Shown here: positions 16,027 to 23,192 of the stretch, one piece after another
How positions within the stretch are numbered: the first letter of the stretch is position 1
Layout of the letters: every line of letters starts with the position of its first letter
Source of the DNA: Thermoplasmata archaeon
GTDB taxonomy: Archaea; Thermoplasmatota; Thermoplasmata; Halarchaeoplasmatales; Halarchaeoplasmataceae
NCBI GenBank assembly: GCA_007129655.1
Contig: SKVC01000155.1
Span: 1-24,496, forward strand
Direction: 5' to 3'
DNA: 24,496 bases
Made by a program: the position numbers and the translations under genes
The notes under the pieces: generated by a model
What the model was told of the DNA's origin: nothing
The model's database searches: none
Seen by the model: only the letters and a program-made list of their open reading frames with translations

Positions 16027-16785
16027 TTAATTCCTCCATCTATACGTAAAATCATTATCCAATTCCACTATTTTTCCTCTGACTAATTTGAATGAGATAA
16101 CGGAAAATACGATGGCTACGATCAGCGCTAGAATAGGTATGTTTCCATCATACAACAAACCGACAGATGCCAGATAATTGAAACTTCCGTGCATCAGAAC
16201 CGCGACAAGATAGTAAGGAACTACTGAAAAAGTTCTGTTAAGGATCCCTTTGGATACACCGTATCCTGCTACGGCACTCGCGCTTCCGTGTAGTAGTGTG
16301 CTGGCAATACTTCGAAGGACTACAACTATTATGAATGCCTGTACACCGTGAACGAATAGGGCGTTGCTTTCGTAAAGAAGATTCTCTGTAGCTGCAAAGC
16401 CCAGGCCCGAGCCCGCCCCCAATATCAATCCATCCTCCAGCTCTACGATGGAATCTTTTACCGTGTATAGTCCCAAAACTTTGGTGAACTCTTCTACTAT
16501 CGGGGCTACTACGCACACGATAATCAGAGACATAATTGTAGGGTCCTGTAAAATAGCATACTCTCTTTGAAGTGCATCCATGGACAATACGTGAATGAAT
16601 ATCAATGATAGTAATACTGCCATTATAACGGCGATTATGGCTCCCCAGATGAACATCTTGAACATATTACGCCAGCTAACCTTACCGAATTTTTCTGTGT
16701 TCCTTATCCAAACCATATAGATCAGAGACGGGATAAAGGCCGCGGCAAGCAGCACAACTATGAGTATGATGATCTCCTGAGACAT
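16027..16785 (-). CDS. PrsW-like intramembrane metalloprotease (CAAX-protease superfamily)
   Basis: The 252-residue membrane protein has about seven hydrophobic segments. The PrsW family motifs are present in order: the EE pair in PIVEEFTK (residues 95-102), GLGFAATENLLY with Glu134, LLHGSASAVAGYG with His166, and LMHGSFNY with His199. These are the proposed active-site residues of the type II CAAX/PrsW superfamily. In Bacillus, PrsW cuts an anti-sigma factor; archaea have no such target and the substrate here is unknown. The ATG at 16785 is chosen over a TTG at 16800 because a TATA-like element lies about 30 nt upstream, implying an almost leaderless mRNA. It is the first gene of an operon with mfnA and dph2. 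Confidence 0.88.
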   Translation of the reverse strand: MSQEIIILIVVLLAAAFIPSLIYMVWIRNTEKFGKVSWRNMFKMFIWGAIIAVIMAVLLSLIFIHVLSMDALQREYAILQDPTIMSLIIVCVVAPIVEEFTKVLGLYTVKDSIVELEDGLILGAGSGLGFAATENLLYESNALFVHGVQAFIIVVVLRSIASTLLHGSASAVAGYGVSKGILNRTFSVVPYYLVAVLMHGSFNYLASVGLLYDGNIPILALIVAIVFSVISFKLVRGKIVELDNDFTYRWRN

Positions 16786-16810
16786 ATACAAAGATTTCAA
16801 CGCACAAAAC

Positions 16811-16819
16811 TATAATAAG
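16811..16819 (-). promoter_or_regulatory. TATA-like element of the PrsW-mfnA-dph2 operon
   Basis: On the minus strand this reads CTTATTATA, about 30 nt before the ATG at 16785. It lies just after the stop codon of the HEAT-repeat gene, in the only gap between the two operons. Confidence 0.45.
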
Positions 16820-16827
16820 TTTTTGAA

Positions 16828-18162
16828 TTAATCTGAAAAAGCTTTTTCCAAAGCGGATCTGACATCTTCATCTATTTCCTGTTTAAGCCGATTTTTAAGC
16901 GCACTATTGGCTTTTTCATGATAATCTTTCAACGGTTCTTCCTTCAAGATATCACCTAAGAAAGATACAGCCGCAGCTCTCACCCATCTGTCGTTGTCTT
17001 CCATAGCTGAAAGCATGGCCCTGAATACTTTATCCAGCTTATTCTGACTCAATTCCATCAGTGGAATCTCTGACAGTCCTTCGGCGGCTTTCTGCCTGAA
17101 TTTCCAGCTTTCATGGACCATACAATCGAGTAGAGGCTTCACTCCCATATCATCTCCTGCTATAACCAAAGCTAAAGCGAGCATGTATTTTTGCTCATTA
17201 CTACTTGATCTCATAGCTGTCCTTATCTTGGATGTATCCTGCTGTTTCGCCAAATTTCCAAGGGATTCTACAATCGACCACATAACTACGGGATGTGTTC
17301 TGTCCAGCAGTGTAGATAAAAGAATGTCTTCGGCTTCTTTTCCTCCTACGGCCCCGATAGCTTTTGCAGCGGCTGCTCGGATCGAAGGTTCATCGTGGTC
17401 TAGCATTTCTTCCAGAGTGCTCAGATCCGCACCCTCGCCGATGGCGGCTATACTATTCAAAGCACTTTCCACTACGTAGACATTATCGCTTTCTAAACAG
17501 TCGTGAAGATGTGGTTGAATATCTTTATCTCCTATCCGCCCTAAACCCTTGATAGCCTCTTCACGTACCCTCCAACTGCTGTCTTTAAGAGCATCGATCA
17601 GTATTTCTTTGACCATATCGTTCTCAATTTTACCCAGGGCTCTTATGGCTATTTCTCTTATGCTATGGTCACCGTCCATGTAGAGTGTCTTCAACGGTTC
17701 TATCGTGTCTTCACCACCTATGCTCTCAAGTGCTTCGGCCATATGATCCGATACTCCTTCGGAATCCATATGGTTCAAAACAGCTTTCAAGGCTTTTTTA
17801 CCGCCGATCGTACCCAGGGTTTCCACGGCCTTCACTCTCACCTCGGGGATATCGTCTTCCAATGAAGGGATGATGCCATCTACAGGAAAGCCCAAACGGG
17901 CCAAGGAACTCAATGCATCGTGTCTAACTTGCCATGATTCGTCATCTAGTACATCTTCAAGGGCCTTCAGTGCCTTTGTATCTCCTATGTGTCCAAGAGC
18001 CAGGGCGGCGTTTGCACGGACGGTATCTACCTGGTCCTTCAGTGCCTTTATCAGGGACTCTACAGCCTTATTGTAGCCCATCAGTCCCAGTTCCTTGGCG
18101 GCCTCGGCCCTTTCGCTATCGTCACCGTCTGTCAATTTCGTCAGCAACTCTTCTTCATCCAT
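16828..18162 (-). CDS. HEAT-repeat (PBS lyase-type) protein
   Basis: The 444-residue soluble protein consists almost entirely of about 13-14 HEAT-like helical repeats of roughly 31 residues, with no signal peptide, membrane segment or catalytic domain. Repeats show the pattern VRANAALALGHIGDTKALKAL, with later copies such as WRVREEAIKGLGRIGDKD and IRAAAAKAIGAVGGKEA. Such arrays form curved scaffolds for protein-protein contacts. Its start overlaps the end of gatE by 8 nt, so it is co-translated with the amidotransferase. A structural or assembly role near GatDE or the translation machinery is possible but is inferred only from position. Confidence 0.9.
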   Translation of the reverse strand: MDEEELLTKLTDGDDSERAEAAKELGLMGYNKAVESLIKALKDQVDTVRANAALALGHIGDTKALKALEDVLDDESWQVRHDALSSLARLGFPVDGIIPSLEDDIPEVRVKAVETLGTIGGKKALKAVLNHMDSEGVSDHMAEALESIGGEDTIEPLKTLYMDGDHSIREIAIRALGKIENDMVKEILIDALKDSSWRVREEAIKGLGRIGDKDIQPHLHDCLESDNVYVVESALNSIAAIGEGADLSTLEEMLDHDEPSIRAAAAKAIGAVGGKEAEDILLSTLLDRTHPVVMWSIVESLGNLAKQQDTSKIRTAMRSSSNEQKYMLALALVIAGDDMGVKPLLDCMVHESWKFRQKAAEGLSEIPLMELSQNKLDKVFRAMLSAMEDNDRWVRAAAVSFLGDILKEEPLKDYHEKANSALKNRLKQEIDEDVRSALEKAFSD

Positions 18163-20029
18163 CGGATACCCTCTTGGCTAGCTCTTCTTTTAAGATATTG
18201 CTGACCATCTCTCCATCTGCCTTACCCCGTAGCTCCTTCATAACTACTCCCATGATAGGTCCTAAGGCGGATAGCCCGCGTTCATTGACGAAACCCTCTC
18301 TTTCATCGAGTATCTTTGTTATCGCCTCCCTTACGTAGAGTGCATCTACACTTTCTATGCCTGCAGAATCTATGGCTTCTTCAACGCTCTTTCCCTCTAC
18401 TAACTCTTTGATTATATCTAAAATGCCCTCTTTGGCAAATCCTCCATCTGAGAATTTTTTGAATAGCGATTTTAGTTTATCATCTTCTATGTTGTTCATA
18501 TCGTATCCTTCTTTTTCCAATTCAGGAAAGGTTTGAAGGAAGGTGTTTGCCACTACGCTGGGATTACCGGTGTTGTCCACTATTTCTTCGAAAATTAGAT
18601 CATAACCCTTTCTGAAAAGCTGCCTACTCTGCTGTAGATTTAAATCATATTCTTCTGCGTATCTCTTTAAACGCTCTTTAGGTGTTTCAGGCAGATCTTC
18701 TTCAGTAGATTTCAGCAATTCATCATCAACTCTGAAAGGTGGTACGTCGGTTTCCGGATACATACGGGCGCCTCCTGATATCGGTCGAAGATAAACAGTT
18801 GAACCGTCCAGTTGCGCGTTCCTGGTTTCTCCGGGTACACCTTCTAGGGCCATCTCTGCACGTTCAATAACTCTATCTGCGGCTGCACTTGCCTTATCTT
18901 CCTCTTCCGAGATCAGTATAAAGGCGTCGTTTTTATCCAGTGATAAAAATTCGGATATGTCTTGCACCTCTTCTTCCGTGATACCATAAGCCGGCAGCTC
19001 GTCACTGTGGAAAATACCACCTATCCCGGTAGTCTTGGCGTAGGCAGCCAGCTCCGGCCCGAGTAAGGGCTCTCCTTCTTCTCCGCGCAACAGACTTGCA
19101 AATCCCTTGAGTTTTAATGCATAGACTCCCTTATCTTTTTTGATATTGTTCTTTATGATAGTGCTTTCTGTGCCCTTGAATATCTGTTGTACGTCCACCA
19201 TATCCGGATCCACTGCCGCGCTTTTAGAGATAAGAGCTTCTCGTATATCCAACAGGTTTACCTGACGTTCTACTTCTATTTTTACATACTCCGGTAGCAT
19301 CTTAAGGTCCTGCACACCCTTTATCTCAACCCTTGAGCCCTTGGTGATAGAGATGTTAACATCCTCTCGTATCGTGCCTAGTCCTCTCTTTACCTTCCGT
19401 GTTGCACGTAGTAGGCCTCCAATGGTTTGAGCTACTTCTCTTGCTTCCTCGGGACTCTCGATCACCGGAGACGTGACTATCTCCACTAGAGGGATACCAA
19501 GACGGTCTAAGCGATATATCTTGTTATCTCCGTGATCATCTATATTTCTAGCAGCGTCTTCTTCAAGACAGATGGTGGGTATCCCTATATCTTTACCATC
19601 GACTTCCAGGGTTCCGTCCATTGCAACTAGTGCCGTCCTCTGGAATCCGGTGGTGTTAGAACCGTCTACGACTATCTTTCTCATGAAGTGTATCTCGTCC
19701 ATCACTTTTGAACCCATCAGTAAAGACATCTTAAGAGCGATATCCATGGCATCCTCATTGGGCTCTCCCGGCGGCTCTTCGTCCAGCTCTACCAGGCAAG
19801 ATGAAGATTCAGGCTGTTGATATATGAATCGATGACCCTTAGCGGCTTCGATTATGGCTGCTGGATCCAATTCCCCCATCTCACTCGCGGTAGCCCTCAA
19901 ACTGCGTATGGTTTCATTACCCTCTTCCTCAACCAGTTCTGAAGGGCATTTACAGAACAGCTTACCGGTATCTAGCTGCTGATGTACCTCCAGACCTACT
20001 CTTAGACCAAGCTCTTTGTAATCCATCAT
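18155..20029 (-). CDS. gatE: Glu-tRNA(Gln) amidotransferase subunit E
   Basis: tRNA-binding kinase/transferase subunit of the archaea-specific GatDE. It phosphorylates Glu on misacylated Glu-tRNA(Gln) and amidates it with ammonia from GatD. At 624 residues it is full length. The N-terminal GatB/GatE signature GLEVHQQLDTGKLFCKC spans residues 12-28. DEEPPGEPNEDAMDIAL, the LEEDAARN motif and GIPLVEIVTSP line the active site. A middle insertion (~275-400, with FLSLDKNDAFILISEE) matches the AspRS-like GAD domain that separates GatE from GatB. Helical YqeY-like tail domains form the C-terminus. Two adjacent ATGs (20029 and 20026) could serve; GGAGG lies 5 and 8 nt upstream of them. The start overlaps gatD by 4 nt. 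Confidence 0.97.
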   Translation of the reverse strand: MMDYKELGLRVGLEVHQQLDTGKLFCKCPSELVEEEGNETIRSLRATASEMGELDPAAIIEAAKGHRFIYQQPESSSCLVELDEEPPGEPNEDAMDIALKMSLLMGSKVMDEIHFMRKIVVDGSNTTGFQRTALVAMDGTLEVDGKDIGIPTICLEEDAARNIDDHGDNKIYRLDRLGIPLVEIVTSPVIESPEEAREVAQTIGGLLRATRKVKRGLGTIREDVNISITKGSRVEIKGVQDLKMLPEYVKIEVERQVNLLDIREALISKSAAVDPDMVDVQQIFKGTESTIIKNNIKKDKGVYALKLKGFASLLRGEEGEPLLGPELAAYAKTTGIGGIFHSDELPAYGITEEEVQDISEFLSLDKNDAFILISEEEDKASAAADRVIERAEMALEGVPGETRNAQLDGSTVYLRPISGGARMYPETDVPPFRVDDELLKSTEEDLPETPKERLKRYAEEYDLNLQQSRQLFRKGYDLIFEEIVDNTGNPSVVANTFLQTFPELEKEGYDMNNIEDDKLKSLFKKFSDGGFAKEGILDIIKELVEGKSVEEAIDSAGIESVDALYVREAITKILDEREGFVNERGLSALGPIMGVVMKELRGKADGEMVSNILKEELAKRVSDG

Positions 20030-21288
20030 TCCATCCTCCTGTTTGATATCTCTCCGGCTGCGTCGGTGATCATGGTCTCCTTAACATCCTGGCCAATGAT
20101 TGTAAGGGCCCACATCAATTTTACAAGCGCTGTTTCCGGCAGCATATCACCACATGGTATGACACCGGCCTCCAATAGTTTTCGGCCATTTGTATATACG
20201 TAGCAGTTAACGGTGCCGTAAAGACACTGGCTGGTCATAACAACGGGAGTTCCATCGGTTATTATTTCCTTCAATGTCGAAATAAGCTCGGATCTCATGT
20301 GCCCTAATCCTGTGCCTACTAATACGATACCTTTTTTCTTCCCGGCATACTGAAGGTCTTCTTCGGTTAAGGCGGGAGTTACGTAAACTAGAGCTACTTC
20401 AGGCTCTATACTTCCCATCCTTGTAGCCACCTTTTCCTCCTTCTCCGGTAAGCCCTTTAGGTCCAGGCCGTTATCAAGGGGCTCGACCCAACCCGCCTGT
20501 TCCCTGTTGATCGATTTAAAAGCATCTCTACGGCTGGTATGCATCTTACGTACCTTAGTTCCGTGATGCACTGCGCAGCGCTTGTCATCTATGGTTTCGT
20601 GCATGACCACATAGACTCCTCTAGTATTTGATTTAGCCACGTCTATGGCCGCCAGTAGGTTAAGATGTGCATCGCTGGACGGTCTGTCACTGGATCTTTG
20701 AGAGCCTACCAGAACCACCGGTTTCGGTACCTGGTCAAGCAGGAATGAAAGTGCCGCTGCAGTGTACCCCATGGTATCAGTCCCATGGGCGACCACAACG
20801 CCTTCGGCACCAGAATTCAATTCTTCTAGAACCGCATCGGCAATAGTCACCCAATCTTTTGGAGTAATATCTTCGCTTAGTTTACTCAGAATGATGTCCA
20901 CTTTAGGATCGCATCTAACGGCGATCTCAGGATTAGAGTAGAGAATCTCGGCTGCGGTTTCAGCAGGATGCACGGCACCGGTACCATATTCAACGTAGCT
21001 TGCTATCGTACCGCCGGTTCCGATTATTGAGATATTAGGTTTATCTTCTTCTACCTCGGGTATATCCAGGGTACTTTCTACACGATCTACATCGCTCTCC
21101 AGTAATTTCACCATCGTTCCTTCAGCTACTTTGAGACCGATATTGTAACCGTTCTCAAGCTTTAAAGTGATGGTATCGTCGCCGCTGAATCGGTGATGGG
21201 GCATGAGTATTCCTATGTACTCGCGCCCTTCTATCTCGAGCCTTATCTTGTCTCCCACGGATGCTTCCGTCAGTGGTACCTCTCTCAT
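20026..21288 (-). CDS. gatD: Glu-tRNA(Gln) amidotransferase subunit D
   Basis: Glutaminase-like subunit of GatDE, 420 residues, of the L-asparaginase fold. It releases ammonia for GatE. The four catalytic residues of the type I asparaginase fold can be placed: Thr94 (GTGGTIAS), Thr170 and Asp171 (AHGTDTMG), and Lys248 (VRKMHTSRRDAF). Residues 1-75 form the extra N-terminal beta domain that distinguishes GatD from plain asparaginases. With gatE it supplies Gln-tRNA(Gln) in archaea that lack glutaminyl-tRNA synthetase. It is the first gene of the gatD-gatE-HEAT operon, and the promoter gives an almost leaderless message. Confidence 0.97.
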   Translation of the reverse strand: MREVPLTEASVGDKIRLEIEGREYIGILMPHHRFSGDDTITLKLENGYNIGLKVAEGTMVKLLESDVDRVESTLDIPEVEEDKPNISIIGTGGTIASYVEYGTGAVHPAETAAEILYSNPEIAVRCDPKVDIILSKLSEDITPKDWVTIADAVLEELNSGAEGVVVAHGTDTMGYTAAALSFLLDQVPKPVVLVGSQRSSDRPSSDAHLNLLAAIDVAKSNTRGVYVVMHETIDDKRCAVHHGTKVRKMHTSRRDAFKSINREQAGWVEPLDNGLDLKGLPEKEEKVATRMGSIEPEVALVYVTPALTEEDLQYAGKKKGIVLVGTGLGHMRSELISTLKEIITDGTPVVMTSQCLYGTVNCYVYTNGRKLLEAGVIPCGDMLPETALVKLMWALTIIGQDVKETMITDAAGEISNRRME

Positions 21289-21315
21289 GATATCGCTCTA
21301 AGATATCCGAAGGGG

Positions 21316-21323
21316 TTTAAAAA
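21316..21323 (-). promoter_or_regulatory. TATA box of the gatDE operon
   Basis: On the minus strand this reads TTTTTAAA, centred about 31 nt before the gatD ATG at 21288, so the leader should be only about 5 nt. It lies in the short gap between gatD and the stop codon of the upstream Trp-rich gene. Confidence 0.6.
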
Positions 21324-21335
21324 TTGTTTGTGTAC

Positions 21336-22433
21336 TTAGAAAAGTTTACCCCAGGAATGTTCAAAGTTTGCGTGGGTTCTGCCAAGATCTTTTTTTATCA
21401 CTTTTAAACTTCCGTCCTTTTTCTCGAATTCAAAGGACGTCAGTGTGGCAGGATATTCGTTATAATACAATATCGACTTCATACCTAACTTTCTAGGCTG
21501 CTGGAATCTCCAATGTGCCCTTGAGTATGCCTTTAGTTCGATCAAGATACGCTTTTCTTCGTCTTCGCCGGATACGGTGAATATCGGTGTGTCTCCCTCA
21601 AAACGGTGGTCTACGGTTATATCCTTTTTATCGAAGTTGTACTCGGTATCGGTTTCTTTGTGATAATACATGGCCGACTTAGATAGAGATATATCGCCAA
21701 AATCAAGTTTCGACCGCTGTTTTCTCTTGGTCCGGAACATCTGTGGACCGATGAAGGGATTGAAATAATAGATAAAATCGCCACTCTGACAGTGAACGAG
21801 GCCCCAGTACCAGGGTACTGCCGGAGCGTTTACGTTGACCCTTTGGAAGTATGCGGAGCCCTTGATCGGTTCTCCGTCTATCTTACCTTTGAGCTTCATA
21901 CCGTATATCTTTAGGATGTTGTAGCTGTACTTCTTAGAGTAGTTATTCTGGCTGAATCTGTGCTCTTGAAGGTGATCATTCCACGGCGACATTTTCATAC
22001 GAAAATCGTTTTTTTCATCGATTATATTGACTTGATAGTTATCGGGAGAGCCGAAGAAACGGTAGTCGGCATCCTTACACAACGGACGCAGTTCTCCCTT
22101 TTGACCGTTGTTGATAACTTCGAAATCCATGTCGTCCAGTACGATCGGCTCGTTCATCGTTTTACCGTCGAACCACCAAGCCGCCGTCATTCCGTTGAAT
22201 TTGAGTTTATTACCTACCCATGTCGGTAGTTTCTCTACGGACCAGTGCTTGTCGTGTACCAATATATCGTCAGCATACTTGGTAGACCAGAGTATCATCA
22301 ACTGCTTGGGTTTTTTAGGATCATCCGGATTATCTATGAAAAATATCCACCACCACCAGTACCATGAAAGGTCCGGAAGCATGTTATCGAACTTGAGTGT
22401 CCAGGGACTTCTATAATCAGATTTGCTTGGCAT
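21336..22433 (-). CDS. tryptophan-rich protein of unknown function, possibly lipocalin/AttH-like
   Basis: The 365-residue protein has no signal peptide or long membrane helix. It is unusually rich in Trp (about 17 residues), including a WYWWWW cluster at 24-29, AAWWFDGK, and PWYWGLVHCQSGDF. Its regular beta-rich pattern with many aromatic and charged residues recalls the double-lipocalin AttH/CrtC-like (hydroxyneurosporene hydratase-type) superfamily, in which W-rich ends line a hydrophobic pocket. This is a resemblance in style, not a firm match. No catalytic residues can be named. The gene stands alone: it is divergent from the toxin-antitoxin pair and separated from gatD by that operon's promoter. 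The ATG at 22433 lies about 26 nt from a weak TATA-like run, so it may be leaderless. Confidence 0.75.
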   Translation of the reverse strand: MPSKSDYRSPWTLKFDNMLPDLSWYWWWWIFFIDNPDDPKKPKQLMILWSTKYADDILVHDKHWSVEKLPTWVGNKLKFNGMTAAWWFDGKTMNEPIVLDDMDFEVINNGQKGELRPLCKDADYRFFGSPDNYQVNIIDEKNDFRMKMSPWNDHLQEHRFSQNNYSKKYSYNILKIYGMKLKGKIDGEPIKGSAYFQRVNVNAPAVPWYWGLVHCQSGDFIYYFNPFIGPQMFRTKRKQRSKLDFGDISLSKSAMYYHKETDTEYNFDKKDITVDHRFEGDTPIFTVSGEDEEKRILIELKAYSRAHWRFQQPRKLGMKSILYYNEYPATLTSFEFEKKDGSLKVIKKDLGRTHANFEHSWGKLF

Positions 22434-22455
22434 CCGGTTGCGTACAACGCTAGAT

Positions 22456-22464
22456 GTTAAAAAA
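22456..22464 (-). promoter_or_regulatory. weak TATA-like element of the Trp-rich gene
   Basis: On the minus strand this reads TTTTTTAAC, centred about 26 nt before the ATG at 22433. The match to box A is poor; the spacing is the main support. Confidence 0.35.
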
Positions 22465-22508
22465 GATTATGGAATGATGTCTAGTGGTTTTTTAGCATAT
22501 TTACCCGA

Positions 22509-22565
22509 TCGATGGAAAATCGAAGAACAAGTTTAAATAAAACTAATCGACTATTTTATATCGAT
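22509..22565 (+). promoter_or_regulatory. toxin-antitoxin promoter with flanking TCGAT/ATCGA half-sites
   Basis: The TATA box TTTAAATA (22532-22539) predicts a start near 22562, 8 nt before the antitoxin ATG. Four 5-bp half-sites surround it: TCGAT 22509-22513 and ATCGA 22519-22523 upstream, ATCGA 22546-22550 and TCGAT 22561-22565 downstream. Each pair is an inverted repeat. This would suit autorepression by an antitoxin-toxin complex, which is usual for such modules; direct evidence is absent. Confidence 0.5.
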
Positions 22566-22569
22566 AAAT

Positions 22570-22701
22570 ATGACAGTGATACGGGAAGATGTAAAAAAAC
22601 ATTCCTTTATCGAAAGAAGCGACAAGATCAAGAAGAATTTAAAGAAAAAAGGATTCTCGGAAAAAGATATATTAAACGATTTTGAAGCGCGAAGGAATTG
22701 A
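22570..22701 (+). CDS. putative VapB-like antitoxin (43 residues)
   Basis: A short, very basic protein beginning MTVIREDVKKHSF and ending NDFEARRN. The C-terminal half has the pattern of an antitoxin helix (KKKGFSEKDILNDFEARR). It resembles the small partners encoded before archaeal PIN toxins, but no DNA-binding fold can be assigned with certainty in such a short sequence. The ATG at 22570 lies 8 nt after the predicted transcription start. Its TGA stop is 2 nt before the toxin ATG, the usual tight toxin-antitoxin arrangement. The name rests mainly on that position. Confidence 0.7.
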   Translation: MTVIREDVKKHSFIERSDKIKKNLKKKGFSEKDILNDFEARRN

Positions 22702-22703
22702 AC

Positions 22704-23099
22704 ATGACGATTGAAATAGTCGTTGATGCTAAAATAATAATATCCGCTCTCATAGGAGGTTCGTCAAGGAAAATTCTTTTTGACCATAGATTTCGCTTTA
22801 TGACTACAAAATTCACCGTCGGTGAAGTTGTTAAATATATACCCGAGATTTCAAGAAAGTCAAATACTGATGAAAAATTCGTTCTAGAAACCTTTAAACT
22901 TATTCCTATTGAAATATTGGAAGAGGATTATTACATAAATAATATTGAAGGAGCACGAAAGCTCATTCAAGATATTGATAGAAAGGATGTTCACATACTC
23001 GCTTTAGCATTAGAAACCGAAAACTATCCTTGGTCCGAGGATAAAGATTTTGAAAAGGCTGGTTACAAAAAATTGCTAAAAACTAAAGACCTTTTTTAA
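22704..23099 (+). CDS. vapC: PIN-domain ribonuclease, VapC-like toxin
   Basis: A 131-residue single PIN domain, expected to be a Mg-dependent RNase that cuts tRNA or other RNA when freed from its antitoxin. The acidic active site can be placed: Asp8 (IVVDAKIIISAL), Glu41 (FTVGEVVKY), Asp95 (DRKDVHILALAL) and Asp113/Asp115 (SEDKDF). Where many relatives have Asn two residues after the first Asp (DAN), this one has Lys (DAK). The metal ligands themselves are intact, so it may still be active. The ATG at 22704 follows GAAGGA at 22691-22696; an in-frame TTG at 22698 is less likely. A T6 run overlaps its stop codon. Confidence 0.85.
   Translation: MTIEIVVDAKIIISALIGGSSRKILFDHRFRFMTTKFTVGEVVKYIPEISRKSNTDEKFVLETFKLIPIEILEEDYYINNIEGARKLIQDIDRKDVHILALALETENYPWSEDKDFEKAGYKKLLKTKDLF
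23092..23097 (+). terminator. T-run terminator at the end of the toxin gene
   Basis: TTTTTT directly overlaps the TAA stop of the PIN toxin. Short T runs without hairpins terminate archaeal transcription, and the next gene has its own promoter 45 nt further on. Confidence 0.4.
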
Positions 23100-23142
23100 C
23101 CCCTTCGTTATAAATTTTCAAATTGAACATACAATAACGATA

Positions 23143-23151
23143 ATTATAAAA
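23143..23151 (+). promoter_or_regulatory. TATA box of the aminopeptidase gene
   Basis: ATTATAAAA predicts a start near 23173 and a leader of about 20 nt that carries GGAGG at 23181-23185, 7 nt before the ATG at 23193. Unlike its neighbours, this gene has both a leader and a good Shine-Dalgarno. Confidence 0.55.
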
Positions 23152-23192
23152 CCGAACAGCCGTTGTTTGATCGAATTATCGGAGGCATCAAA

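Noticed and set aside
17934..18338. Plus-strand frame of 134 codons across the HEAT/gatE junction
   Set aside because: It lies antisense to two well-supported coupled genes and its sequence is Ser/Arg/Pro-rich shadow composition.
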